Origin: an uncultured Acidimicrobiales bacterium
Lineage (GTDB): Bacteria > Actinomycetota > Acidimicrobiia > Acidimicrobiales > SZUA-35
DNA: 64,000 nucleotides
Assembly (NCBI GenBank): GCA_938021675.1
Contig: CALIFY010000030.1
Coordinates: forward strand, 18,844-82,843
Reading direction: 5' to 3'
The position numbers and the translations under genes were made by a program. Positions 53,418 through 61,792 of the stretch are shown piece by piece. The notes beneath the pieces are model-generated. The model saw only the letters and a list, made by a program, of their open reading frames with translations, had not been told where the DNA came from and did no database searches. Positions within the stretch are counted from its first letter, which is position 1. Every line of letters begins with the position of its first letter.

Positions 53418-55553
53418 TCATTTTCGAACAGCTTCGGCCCGGCTGCGGATGAAGTTGTTGGCGATGACCGCCAGGAGCAGGATCCCTCCGAGGAACACGA
53501 ACCGCCAGTCCGAGTTCCAACCGGCAAACGGGATTCCTTGGCCCGACATCGCCATGATCAACGCCCCGATAGCGGCGCCAAGGGCGGACCCGTACCCACC
53601 GGTGAGTAGGTTCCCACCGACGACGGCGGCGATGATGTACTCGAACTCGTTTCCGTCCCCGGTGCTGGCTTGCAACGTCGTGAGTCGGAAGGTCAAGAGC
53701 ATGCCAACCAACCAAGCCCCAGCGGAGACGACCATGAAGAGCTGCGTCTTCGTCCTGGCCGCCGGGACCCCGACCTGGCGGGCCGCCTCTTTGTTTCCAC
53801 CGACGGCGAACGTCCAGTTCCCAAACTTTGTTCTTGCTAACGCCCACACCGCAGCTGCGGTGACCGCTATGAACCAAACGATCCGCACACTGAACAACGC
53901 CGGCGGGACCCCATCTTCGATCTCGGCCGTGGTGGTGAACAGTAACCGTACGACCACGGCGAGAACGATGAGGACGACGCCAACGGTCATCGTGAGTCGT
54001 CCGATTCGGTCGGCCTTCGCATCTGGTGCTGATCGCTCCGCGGCCAGCAACGACACGATCGACCAACAGAAGACCACCAACGCCAACAGGAGCATCACGG
54101 TAAACAGCTCGGCCCTGAACTTCCGGGACGCTGACTGGTTCTGAACGAAGAAGGCGATGGCTACGACAGCCAAAGCGATCGATGACTGGACGAAGGACCG
54201 GACGGGAATCGAGGTTGCTCCGGCTCGAACCGCTCCCATCGCCATGGCGATCAACCCGATCGCCACCAAGCCAACAAAGAGAATGGCCCTGATCCCCTGT
54301 TCGGTAAACAGCAGCAGCGACGTGAGGAAGTCGATGCGCGCCTCGCGCACCGTCTCATCGGACAACAGCAGGAGGATGGCGATGAGTACACCGATGACCG
54401 CCAAGGCCGAGAGCGTCCGAACCAGTGCCGTGCGATGCCCGGACCGCGATGCCCACAGAGCACCGAGGGCCACGGCCACCGCAGCCAACACCGTGAGGTA
54501 GATGGCTTTCAGGGGATCATCGGCGATGATCTCCCGCAGACTGACACTCGACTCGGCGTCGAAGATTATGGCGGTGATCACGGCGATCACAAGGCTGACA
54601 ACCCCACCACCGATCAGCGTTTGAATGGCGACCGACGGACGGATGAGGTCGCTCGAGGTCCGCGGTTCGTAGCGATACTTGCCCCATGCACCGACGGCGA
54701 CGATCACCCCAGCGCCGACCAGTACACCGAAAAACATATCGCCGCCGTTGCGAACGTGGAGTAACACGTATCCGGCAACGGCCAGCGCCGCGCCACCAAA
54801 GACAACCGGCAGCCATCGGGTGTCCGATCGACGCCGGTGGACGAACGCCATGTCGAAGAAGGCGAGTACGAACAGCACGACACCGAGCAACAGAAGCTGG
54901 TTGTAGACGACGTCGCGCCCCTCGAACTGGTGGTCGTTTCGGGCCCACGTGCTGGCGAACACCCGCCGCCAAAACTCGTATCCCGTACCCTCGTCGACTC
55001 GTCCGACCTGGATGTTGTCGATCAAGAGCTTGGCAAAACCAAGCTTCACTCCTTTCAATGCGAAAAAGGTGCCGAGGGTAACGATGAAACTCGGCAAGGA
55101 TGTCTTCTCGACAACCGTTCCATTGAACCAGCCGATGGCCAACGCCACGATGAACGACAGCGGTATGGCGACAAACAGGTTCAGGCCGAGCCCCCCGAGC
55201 TCGCCGATGTCTTTCACCAACAGGATCAACATGATGCCGGTCGCCCCGGTCATGGCGCCGGCCGAAAGATCGAACTCGCCGCCGATCATCAACATGGCAA
55301 CAACGACGGCAGTTATGCCGAGGGTGGCGGCGACGTCAAGCCAGTTCGCTGTTCCCCCCGCGGTGCCAAAAGGACGGGTCACCGCCCAGAAGAATCCCCA
55401 GATAGCGATGGCGCCGATAAGGGCGCCGATCTCCGGCTGGGTCAGGAGCCGCTGGAACGGCCCTCGGAATGTGAGGCGCTCGTCGGTTCCTGCCGTATCA
55501 ACTGCGCCGTCCGCCGCGCCGGACGCCGACGCCTCAACCGCTGTATCACTCAA
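53418..55553 (-). CDS. Sugar (inositol) ABC transporter permease, enlarged (711 residues)
   Basis: A member of the branched-chain/sugar permease group (RbsC/XylH/FrcC). The N-terminal part holds LMIGGEFDLSAGAMTGATG and FNGTVVEKTSLPSFIVTLGT; the C-terminal part holds WTFAVGGNKEAARQVGVP and IIAAVVGGNLLTGGYGSALG. Related permeases have about 320-420 residues. Here roughly 300 extra residues with several additional hydrophobic segments are inserted between the two conserved halves (about residues 225-510). The inserted part reads in frame with no stop, so it appears genuine. Start ATG 55551-55553. Confidence 0.88.
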   Translation of the reverse strand: MSDTAVEASASGAADGAVDTAGTDERLTFRGPFQRLLTQPEIGALIGAIAIWGFFWAVTRPFGTAGGTANWLDVAATLGITAVVVAMLMIGGEFDLSAGAMTGATGIMLILLVKDIGELGGLGLNLFVAIPLSFIVALAIGWFNGTVVEKTSLPSFIVTLGTFFALKGVKLGFAKLLIDNIQVGRVDEGTGYEFWRRVFASTWARNDHQFEGRDVVYNQLLLLGVVLFVLAFFDMAFVHRRRSDTRWLPVVFGGAALAVAGYVLLHVRNGGDMFFGVLVGAGVIVAVGAWGKYRYEPRTSSDLIRPSVAIQTLIGGGVVSLVIAVITAIIFDAESSVSLREIIADDPLKAIYLTVLAAVAVALGALWASRSGHRTALVRTLSALAVIGVLIAILLLLSDETVREARIDFLTSLLLFTEQGIRAILFVGLVAIGLIAMAMGAVRAGATSIPVRSFVQSSIALAVVAIAFFVQNQSASRKFRAELFTVMLLLALVVFCWSIVSLLAAERSAPDAKADRIGRLTMTVGVVLIVLAVVVRLLFTTTAEIEDGVPPALFSVRIVWFIAVTAAAVWALARTKFGNWTFAVGGNKEAARQVGVPAARTKTQLFMVVSAGAWLVGMLLTFRLTTLQASTGDGNEFEYIIAAVVGGNLLTGGYGSALGAAIGALIMAMSGQGIPFAGWNSDWRFVFLGGILLLAVIANNFIRSRAEAVRK

Positions 55554-55586
55554 GTCGCTTCCCCCAATTGCCCACTCGATACCGGT

Positions 55587-55615
55587 GCGGGACGGCCCAC
55601 TACGGACCGTCCCGC
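55587..55615 (-). promoter_or_regulatory. Intergenic hairpin between binding-protein and permease genes
   Basis: GCGGGACGG (55587-55595) pairs perfectly with 55607-55615 around an 11-base loop. There is no T-tract. Located between the binding-protein stop and the permease start, it could stabilise the upstream mRNA or cause partial termination, which would give more binding protein than permease, as is common in ABC operons. Confidence 0.55.
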
Positions 55616-55620
55616 GTCGC

Positions 55621-55657
55621 TACGTGCTGTACCGGTTACCTACGTGTTGTACCGGTT
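55621..55657. repeat. Two 17-bp direct repeats in intergenic region
   Basis: TACGTGCTGTACCGGTT (55621-55637) and TACGTGTTGTACCGGTT (55641-55657) differ at one base and are spaced at 20 bp, nearly two helical turns. They lie directly after the stop of the binding-protein gene. They could be a tandem protein-binding site or simple duplication. Confidence 0.7.
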
Positions 55658-55661
55658 TCGC

Positions 55662-56732
55662 TCACCGGGTGCCAGCCGAGACAAGCTCGGCCACGGCTGC
55701 CGCATTGTCCGGGGTCACGAAGCCAGGACCGGTCAAGATTGGCAGACCGCCACCGGCGGTGTTTTGGTTCGTGGCCTGCAAGAACATCAAGATGACCGGC
55801 AGGTAGCCCTGGAGGTACTGCTGCTGGTCGACGGTGAAGGCAATGTCGCCGGCATCGATGGCCGAGATGATGTCGGGCGTGATGTCGAATCCACCGATGG
55901 TGATTTCCTTGCCCGCATCCTGGGAGGCACTCAACGCCGAGACGGCGACGACGGGACCGGTGCCGAGGATGGCGTCGATCGAGTCGTCCTCGGCCAAGAT
56001 GGCGCCGATCGCCGCCTGCTGTGCGGTTTGGTCGGCGTCGAGACCGACGAATTCCGATACGACCTCACCCTCAAAGGTGGCTTCGAGACCGGCGCACCGC
56101 TCTTCGAGGCCAACGTTGCTCTGCTCCTGGAACGCGCAGAGCACTTTGGTGGCACCGAGGTCGTTGAACCGCTGACCGGCACCTTCGCCAGCCACCGTTT
56201 CGGTTTGGCCGATGTGGGTGACGGCTCCGATCTCTTCATACTGGTTCACGCCCGAGTTGAGGGTGTATACCGGTATGCCAGCTTCAGCGGCCTTTGCGAG
56301 TGCCGGAGCCACAGCGTCGGGGCTGGCCAGTGAAGCGGCGATGCCACCGGATCCCGCCGAGATGGCGGCTTCTATGTCTTGGACCTGCTTCTCTGGATCG
56401 TTGTTCGATGGGCTCCACACCAATTCGACACCGACCGAAGCTGCCGCATCCTCAGCGCCACGCTTTACTACCGACCAAAACGGTCCGTCGTCGGCGTGGG
56501 TCACCATGTGGAACGTCAGGTCGCCGCCGGCGGTCAGGTCGACCTCATCGCCTTCGCCGTCTTCGGTAGCGGACGACTCTTCGTCGTCGGTTTCTTCTTC
56601 TTGTTCGGCCTCGGAGTTATCGGTCTCCTCGGTGTCGGTTTCCTCTTCGGTTGCATCGTTGCTCTCCCCACATGCTGCTGCCAGCAATGTGAAGGCGAAC
56701 AATAGGGCCAAAAGCCCTTTGAACTTCCTCAT
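55662..56732 (-). CDS. Sugar (inositol) ABC transporter substrate-binding lipoprotein
   Basis: A 356-residue lipoprotein from ATG 56730-56732, preceded by AAGGGAGAG. The signal peptide MRKFKGLLALLFAFTLLAAAC ends in a lipobox. A 45-residue acidic Thr/Glu/Asp linker follows, then a type-I periplasmic-binding fold: FHMVTHADDGPFWSVVKRGA, NNDPEKQVQDIEAAI, SLASPDAVAPALAKAAEAGIP and VDQQQYLQGYLPV. The fold is that of ribose/inositol binding proteins. The iol context makes inositol the likely ligand. It follows iolE after 23 bp. Confidence 0.9.
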   Translation of the reverse strand: MRKFKGLLALLFAFTLLAAACGESNDATEEETDTEETDNSEAEQEEETDDEESSATEDGEGDEVDLTAGGDLTFHMVTHADDGPFWSVVKRGAEDAAASVGVELVWSPSNNDPEKQVQDIEAAISAGSGGIAASLASPDAVAPALAKAAEAGIPVYTLNSGVNQYEEIGAVTHIGQTETVAGEGAGQRFNDLGATKVLCAFQEQSNVGLEERCAGLEATFEGEVVSEFVGLDADQTAQQAAIGAILAEDDSIDAILGTGPVVAVSALSASQDAGKEITIGGFDITPDIISAIDAGDIAFTVDQQQYLQGYLPVILMFLQATNQNTAGGGLPILTGPGFVTPDNAAAVAELVSAGTR

Positions 56733-56755
56733 TGTTTTCTCTCCCTTATTGAGTG

Positions 56756-57706
56756 TCATGACCATGCAGGTGGGGCGTTACCGCCGCCGGACGGCGCCAG
56801 ACCATCCGACAGCGTCGATCCCACCTGCTGGAGATACGCGACGCTGATTGCAACGTCACGAACGGGTCCATCTCCGGGGCTTGGAATGTCGCCGGTGATG
56901 GCACAGTCTTGTTCGATCACGTAGTGACCATCGAACCCTTTTGCTTCGAGCGTGGCGATGATGTCGCCGATCGGAAGTTGCCCTTCGCCGAGCGCAGGAA
57001 ACAGGCCAGCTTGCACCGCTTCCATGAGCGAGAGCTCGTTGGCGTTTAGTCGTTCAGCCACATCGAACCGGGTGTCCTTTAGGTGGACGAGGCCGACGCG
57101 ATCGGCGAAATCGTTTGCGATATCCAGTGGATCGAAACCGCCCACCGCCAGGTGGCCGGTGTCTAGAACGAGCTTCACCGCGGTGTTGTCGAGCACCCGC
57201 CGGACATCGTCTTCGGTCTCGACAACGCATCCGATGTGTTCGTGTACTACTTGGACCAGATCGTGCGATGCACAAATTTCGTCGATCCGGCCAAGCTGTT
57301 CGTACAGGTGCTGCCATTCGTCTTCGGTATACGTTCGGCGGGGTGCCCAATCGACCGTGGTGACCGGAGCGGTGTTGAAGTATCGAGCACCAAGACCGGT
57401 AAGAAGTTGGGCCGTCTCGGTGGCCTGGGCAAGCGCCGCATCGGCCGTCGCCACATCGTGGAGTACCAGCGGAACGAACGATGCCAGCAACCCCAGACCA
57501 TGGCGATCGAGAAGGGACCGTAGTTGGTCGGGGTGTGGGGGAAGCCAACCGGCGGATCCAAGTTCTGTCTTGGTGAATCCAAGCGCGGCCATCTCACCTA
57601 ACACCCGGTCTGGAGAGAGCTGGTGTCCCCAGCCCGGCACCTCACACACACCCCAGGAGATTGGAGCGGTGGCAATACGGTCTGCGAACGCCAGGCGGTC
57701 CTGCAC
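56756..57706 (-). CDS. iolE: Inosose dehydratase
   Basis: A 316-residue TIM-barrel protein of the xylose-isomerase-like family. IolE-type blocks are RIATAPISWGVCEVPGWG, TELGSAGWLPPHPDQL, VVHEHIGCVVETEDD, LVLDTGHLAVGG and VHLKDTRFD with the metal-binding His, Glu and Asp. It dehydrates 2-keto-myo-inositol. It is the first gene of the leftward operon, and its promoter region contains the LacI-type palindrome at 57783. Confidence 0.92.
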   Translation of the reverse strand: MQDRLAFADRIATAPISWGVCEVPGWGHQLSPDRVLGEMAALGFTKTELGSAGWLPPHPDQLRSLLDRHGLGLLASFVPLVLHDVATADAALAQATETAQLLTGLGARYFNTAPVTTVDWAPRRTYTEDEWQHLYEQLGRIDEICASHDLVQVVHEHIGCVVETEDDVRRVLDNTAVKLVLDTGHLAVGGFDPLDIANDFADRVGLVHLKDTRFDVAERLNANELSLMEAVQAGLFPALGEGQLPIGDIIATLEAKGFDGHYVIEQDCAITGDIPSPGDGPVRDVAISVAYLQQVGSTLSDGLAPSGGGNAPPAWS

Positions 57707-57782
57707 AGAAGTAGTTCCCCTCGATCTACGATCAGCGCGAACTTATCAACAATGCGCTCACCGTCGCCGTGATACGAGCAAA

Positions 57783-57796
57783 TTAGAGCGCTCTAA
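57783..57796. promoter_or_regulatory. Candidate LacI-family operator
   Basis: TTAGAGCGCTCTAA is a perfect 14-bp palindrome with a central CG, the usual form of LacI-family operators. It lies in the 181-bp divergent region between iolE (77 bp from its start) and the LacI-type gene (91 bp from its start), so one site could control both directions. No clear -10/-35 elements were assigned. Confidence 0.8.
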
Positions 57797-57887
57797 CAGT
57801 TCGGCTAGAGAATCGCACAGACCGACGTTGCCTGTCCAGCGAGTGATGTCCGATCGGAGTGGGCGCCAGCCCACTAGGGTTTGGTTC

Positions 57888-58901
57888 ATGCGAGCGCCGA
57901 CGATGGACGACGTCGCCGATCGAGCCGGGGTGTCTCGGGCCCTCGTATCGCTGGTGATGCGCAACTCACCGAAGGTGAGCGATCAGCGCCGAGACGCGGT
58001 ACTCCTGGCGGCGGCCGAACTCGGCTACCGCCCAAACGCATCGGCCCGCTCGCTCGCCCAGCAGCAAACAAAAACTATCGGGGTCGTGCTCAACGATCTC
58101 CACAACACCTTCTTCGCCGACGTCGTCGATGGAATCCACGATGCGGCGGTGGAAGCTGGGTACCGACTGCTCCTGGGAACCGCCTGGCGCCAAGACGCCG
58201 ACGAACAATGGGCCGTTGAGCAATTTCTCGAATACCGCGTCGACGGGGTCGTCGTCCTCGGGCCCCGAATGGATGATGAGCTCTTCGAGACGATGGGCCG
58301 AGCGGCCCCCATCGTGTCGATCGGGCGCCGGGTGGACGCCGTCGACTCCGTCGTGAACGACGACAAGGCCGGGGGCGACCTGGTGGCATCTCACCTTCTC
58401 GATCTTGGTCATCGGCGAATCGTTCACATCGATGGCGGCACTGGCGGTGGCGCCAAACAACGCAAAGCTGGCTTCGCTGCCGCGCTCGAACGCTCAGGAG
58501 CCGAGCTTCGAGTCTTTCCCGGCGACTACAGCGAAGGCCCAGCAGCGGTCGCCGTCGACCAGCTACTTCGGGAAGCGAGCAATGGTCTGGCTCCACTTCC
58601 AACCGCCATCTTCGCCGCCAACGATCTCTCAGCGATAGCGGCCCTCGACCGGCTCAAAACGGCGGGCGTTGACGTCCCAGGTCACGTGTCGGTCGTGGGA
58701 TATGACGACACATCCATGGCCGCCCTTTCCTATATCCAGCTCTCCACGATCAACCAGCCACGGTACGAGATGGGCAAGCTTGGATTCGCCAGCGTCTTGG
58801 CGCGTATAGCCACCCCAAAACTAGAGCCCGTGGCCCATGTGCTCGAACCACAATTAGTGGCCCGAGGCACATCTGGACCGGCCAGCACTCAACTGGACTG
58901 A
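57888..58901 (+). CDS. LacI-family transcriptional regulator of the inositol operon
   Basis: A 337-residue regulator. The N-terminal helix-turn-helix is TMDDVADRAGVSRALVSLVM with the hinge YRPNASARSLAQQQ, followed by a periplasmic-binding-like sensor domain (TIGVVLNDLHNTFFADVVDG, FAANDLSAIAALDRL, VVGYDDTSMAAL). It is divergent from the iol operon and next to a matching operator, so it probably represses the operon until an inositol-derived ligand binds. Start ATG 57888; the open frame upstream overlaps iolE. Confidence 0.92.
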   Translation: MRAPTMDDVADRAGVSRALVSLVMRNSPKVSDQRRDAVLLAAAELGYRPNASARSLAQQQTKTIGVVLNDLHNTFFADVVDGIHDAAVEAGYRLLLGTAWRQDADEQWAVEQFLEYRVDGVVVLGPRMDDELFETMGRAAPIVSIGRRVDAVDSVVNDDKAGGDLVASHLLDLGHRRIVHIDGGTGGGAKQRKAGFAAALERSGAELRVFPGDYSEGPAAVAVDQLLREASNGLAPLPTAIFAANDLSAIAALDRLKTAGVDVPGHVSVVGYDDTSMAALSYIQLSTINQPRYEMGKLGFASVLARIATPKLEPVAHVLEPQLVARGTSGPASTQLD

Positions 58902-58905
58902 CCCC

Positions 58906-59277
58906 TTACCGATGTTGATCGATCAGAATGGCGTTGCCGTCCGGATCGACGATCGAGAAGCTGGCGGGCCCTGACTCAGCCTCGGCATTGCTGTCAGCCA
59001 CGACCTCGATGCCTTTGGCCTCGACCTTGGCCCGCAACTGACGAATGTCGGTAAACGATTCGGCCGGCTGCCCCGCCCCCTCCCACCCCGGGTTAAACGT
59101 CAAGACATTGCCGTCAAACATCCCCTGGAATAGGCCGATTACCGTGTCGCCGTTTACCAGGATCGCCCACCGTTCCTCATCGCCTCCAGCTACCTCGAAT
59201 CCCAGCGTTCGGTAGAAGTCGGTTGAGACCGAGAGATCTGATACCGAGAGGCTTATTGAGAAGGCTCCAAGATCCAT
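58906..59277 (-). CDS. VOC superfamily glyoxalase-like protein
   Basis: A 123-residue single VOC module pair: [40 protein letters not shown], and [18 protein letters not shown]. It has the glyoxalase/bleomycin-resistance fold; the usual first metal His is replaced by Ser (ISLSVSD), so metal chemistry is doubtful. The gene ends four bases from the convergent LacI-type gene. The function is unknown. Confidence 0.8.
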   Translation of the reverse strand: MDLGAFSISLSVSDLSVSTDFYRTLGFEVAGGDEERWAILVNGDTVIGLFQGMFDGNVLTFNPGWEGAGQPAESFTDIRQLRAKVEAKGIEVVADSNAEAESGPASFSIVDPDGNAILIDQHR

Positions 59278-59465
59278 GAACCAACGCTACCCGAAGGCCA
59301 ATCAGCTCAGAATCAGTCACCAATTTTTGCCGACATCTCGCCTTTCCAGCTTTCCTATTACGCAACATCTCAGCTGACCGCTGAAGCGACGCCCATCATG
59401 ACGAACATTGGGTTATTCTGTCGCCAGCTGCACGGCGTGGGTGGAGCTACCCAAAGGCGAAAACT

Positions 59466-61370
59466 ATGATGCGACCCCTTCGAGTCGCCGCGATGATCGC
59501 GGCGTTCTTGTTGATGTTCACCGCCGCGCCGGCCATGGCCGAGCCGGCACCGGACCCCGATGCGGAGCCAAGCCCTTCCGATCCCGCCCCCATCGAGGAC
59601 CCCGAACCGGAAGGCGACTCTGACCCGGGAGACGAGTCCGATCCAGAAGACACCGAAAACGGGATTCCAACACCGAACATCGACTGGCGAGCCTGTTTCA
59701 GCACCTTCGAGGAACTCGACGAAATCTTCGGTGAGTTTCCCCCCGAGGCCCGCGAGGAACTCGAGCAGCTACTGGCCGAGTCGGACTTCGAGTGTGCCGA
59801 GGTCGACGTACCGCTCGACTATGACGAGCCCGAGGGTGAGCAAATCGAACTCGCCATGGTCCGCCGCCTAGCGAACGACCAGGACAACAAGATCGGCTCC
59901 CTTTTCACCAACCCGGGCGGACCGGGTGGATCCGGCATCGGCCTGGCAATTTTCGCTCCGGCAATCGTGTTTGATGCGGAGGTACTCGACCGGTTCGACA
60001 TCCTCGGTATCGATCCTCGGGGCATCGGCCGCAGCACCGGGCTCAGCTGCATAAACACCATTGAGGAACTCCAGGAGTTCGCCGAGTTCATACCGGTCGA
60101 CCCGTTCCCGACCGACCTCGACGGGGTGAAGGAGCAAAAGGAGTTCTCGCAAGAAATCGCCCGCCGATGCGAAGAGAACGCCGGACCGATCATCGATCAC
60201 ATGTCGACGGCAAACGTCGCCCGCGACTTCGAAGCCATCCGCAAAGGGGTCGGCGACGACGGGTTCAACTACGTCGGTTATTCGTACGGCACCCAGCTCG
60301 GCATGACATACGCCAACCTCTTTCCCGAGAACGTGCGAGCGCTCGTCATCGACGGCAACCTACCGGCCGCCAGTTGGTCACGGGGAGCGAACGCTTATGA
60401 GCGGTACCTGGTGCCGTTCACCACTCGCATCGACAGCGCCATCGGCGATCGCGACACCTTCGCCGAGTGGGCACGGCTGTGCGATGAGAACCCCGAGACT
60501 TGCCCGCTCGCTCCCAACGCCGCAGCCAGGGCAAACGCGGTGATCGACGCCGTCGACGACGAGCCCTTCCCGATCGTCGACCCAGAAACCGGCGAGACCG
60601 TCGGCGAGATCAACGCCCCCTTCCTCGTCGCCGCTACCGCCGGTGCACTCCGTTCAACCGATAGTTACCAGTTTCTGGCCCTTTTCTATTCGGACATCGA
60701 GGCGATCCTCGAGTCTGCGCCAGCGGAACCAGCGGAACCAGCTGAACCAGCGACACCAAGTGCCAACGCGGCAACCCGGGCTGCTGTCGCACCAGCAGAC
60801 ATGAAGGCGCTACACGACGACATGGCGGCACTGGTCGAGATTGGCGAGGCTCCATACATCGGGCCGCAGTCATATGTGCCGGCCGATGAGCCGTTCCAGC
60901 CATTGTTTGGCGAAGAGTCGTTCTTTGGCGTGAGCTGCGCTGAGACCGAGAACCCTCGGCTGTTCGCCGCATGGCCATTCGCCGCCCACCAGTCGGAACG
61001 AGAGCAAGGTCGTTTCGGACCGCTTTGGACGTGGAGTAGTGCCCCATGCGCCGACTGGACAGGTACCGACGACGACGCCTTCCGAGGCCCATACGACGCC
61101 ACACCAGCCAATACCGTGTTGGTGGTAAATAACCGCTTCGACGGCCCCACTCCGTACCAAAACGCACTGGCCAATGTCGAGTCACTCGGCAACGCAACCC
61201 TGCTCACCGTCAACGGTTGGGGACACGTCTCGGCCGGCACCTCGACCTGCGGCACAACCGTTGTGTCGGACTACCTGACCAGCGGCGAAGCACCGGAGTC
61301 AAACGTCGAGTGTGAACCGGATTTCGTTCCGTTCCAAGACGATGAGCCGCTCACCGAGCCGCCCCAGTAA
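59466..61370 (+). CDS. Secreted alpha/beta hydrolase, S33/TAP-type (tripeptidyl-aminopeptidase-like)
   Basis: A 634-residue exported protein. A signal peptide (MMRPLRVAAMIAAFLLMFTAAPAMA) is followed by a Pro/Asp/Glu-rich linker (26-65). The hydrolase part has LFTNPGGPGGSG (oxyanion region), DILGIDPRGIGRSTG, nucleophile S273 in YVGYSYGTQLG, D559 in NNRFDGPTPY and H587 in WGHVS, with a TAP-like C-terminal domain. An EPAEPAEPA repeat interrupts the middle near residue 420. Family members release peptides from protein N-termini or hydrolyse esters. A second ATG follows immediately. Confidence 0.88.
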   Translation: MMRPLRVAAMIAAFLLMFTAAPAMAEPAPDPDAEPSPSDPAPIEDPEPEGDSDPGDESDPEDTENGIPTPNIDWRACFSTFEELDEIFGEFPPEAREELEQLLAESDFECAEVDVPLDYDEPEGEQIELAMVRRLANDQDNKIGSLFTNPGGPGGSGIGLAIFAPAIVFDAEVLDRFDILGIDPRGIGRSTGLSCINTIEELQEFAEFIPVDPFPTDLDGVKEQKEFSQEIARRCEENAGPIIDHMSTANVARDFEAIRKGVGDDGFNYVGYSYGTQLGMTYANLFPENVRALVIDGNLPAASWSRGANAYERYLVPFTTRIDSAIGDRDTFAEWARLCDENPETCPLAPNAAARANAVIDAVDDEPFPIVDPETGETVGEINAPFLVAATAGALRSTDSYQFLALFYSDIEAILESAPAEPAEPAEPATPSANAATRAAVAPADMKALHDDMAALVEIGEAPYIGPQSYVPADEPFQPLFGEESFFGVSCAETENPRLFAAWPFAAHQSEREQGRFGPLWTWSSAPCADWTGTDDDAFRGPYDATPANTVLVVNNRFDGPTPYQNALANVESLGNATLLTVNGWGHVSAGTSTCGTTVVSDYLTSGEAPESNVECEPDFVPFQDDEPLTEPPQ

Positions 61371-61424
61371 CGGCTCGAACGACGAAGCGCACTTCAAGTT
61401 CACACCACGCGCCGGCGCACACGG

Positions 61425-61715
61425 TTGACGCGGGTATCGGTACCGGCCTCCGGAGATTCTCCGGAGGCCGGGCCGCGTCACTACTCGGCCGGGTACTACA
61501 GCTACCTGTGGTCCGATGCGTTGACCGCAAACGCGGCCGAAGCGTTTACGGAGGGCGGCGGGTACTACGACCGAGAGGTGGCCGGCCGTCTTCACGATCA
61601 CGTGTTTTCGGTTGGCGACACTATCGATCCGGCTGCCGGTTTTCGAGCGTTTCGCGGCCGGGACGTGGACCCCGGCGCCCTGCTCCGCAAGCGCGGGTTC
61701 GTACCCGGCGAGTAG
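61425..61715 (+). pseudogene. C-terminal relic of an M3 peptidase (Dcp/oligopeptidase type)
   Basis: From 61479 the frame reads HYSAGYYSYLWSDALTANAA, then AFTEGGGYYD, GDTIDPAAGFRAFRGRD and ALLRKRGFVPGE. This matches the last 80 residues of peptidyl-dipeptidase Dcp/M3 oligopeptidases, which are normally near 670 residues. The zinc-binding HExxH region and everything N-terminal are missing; the previous gene ends only 55 bp before this frame. It is therefore probably the remnant of a gene removed by deletion. A TTG at 61425 could start a short peptide. Confidence 0.8.
61443..61471. other. Perfect 12-bp inverted repeat after the S33 hydrolase gene
   Basis: CCGGCCTCCGGA (61443-61454) and its exact complement (61460-61471) flank a GATTC loop 73 bp after the hydrolase stop. 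There is no T-tract, so it may be a weak terminator or the scar of the deletion that truncated the neighbouring M3 peptidase gene. Confidence 0.6.
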
Positions 61716-61792
61716 GGCAAGGCCGGTCGATCAACAAACAACGTCATCGGCCACATCTCAACCTCAGCTTGGTCGACCCGACGTTGGTGAGT

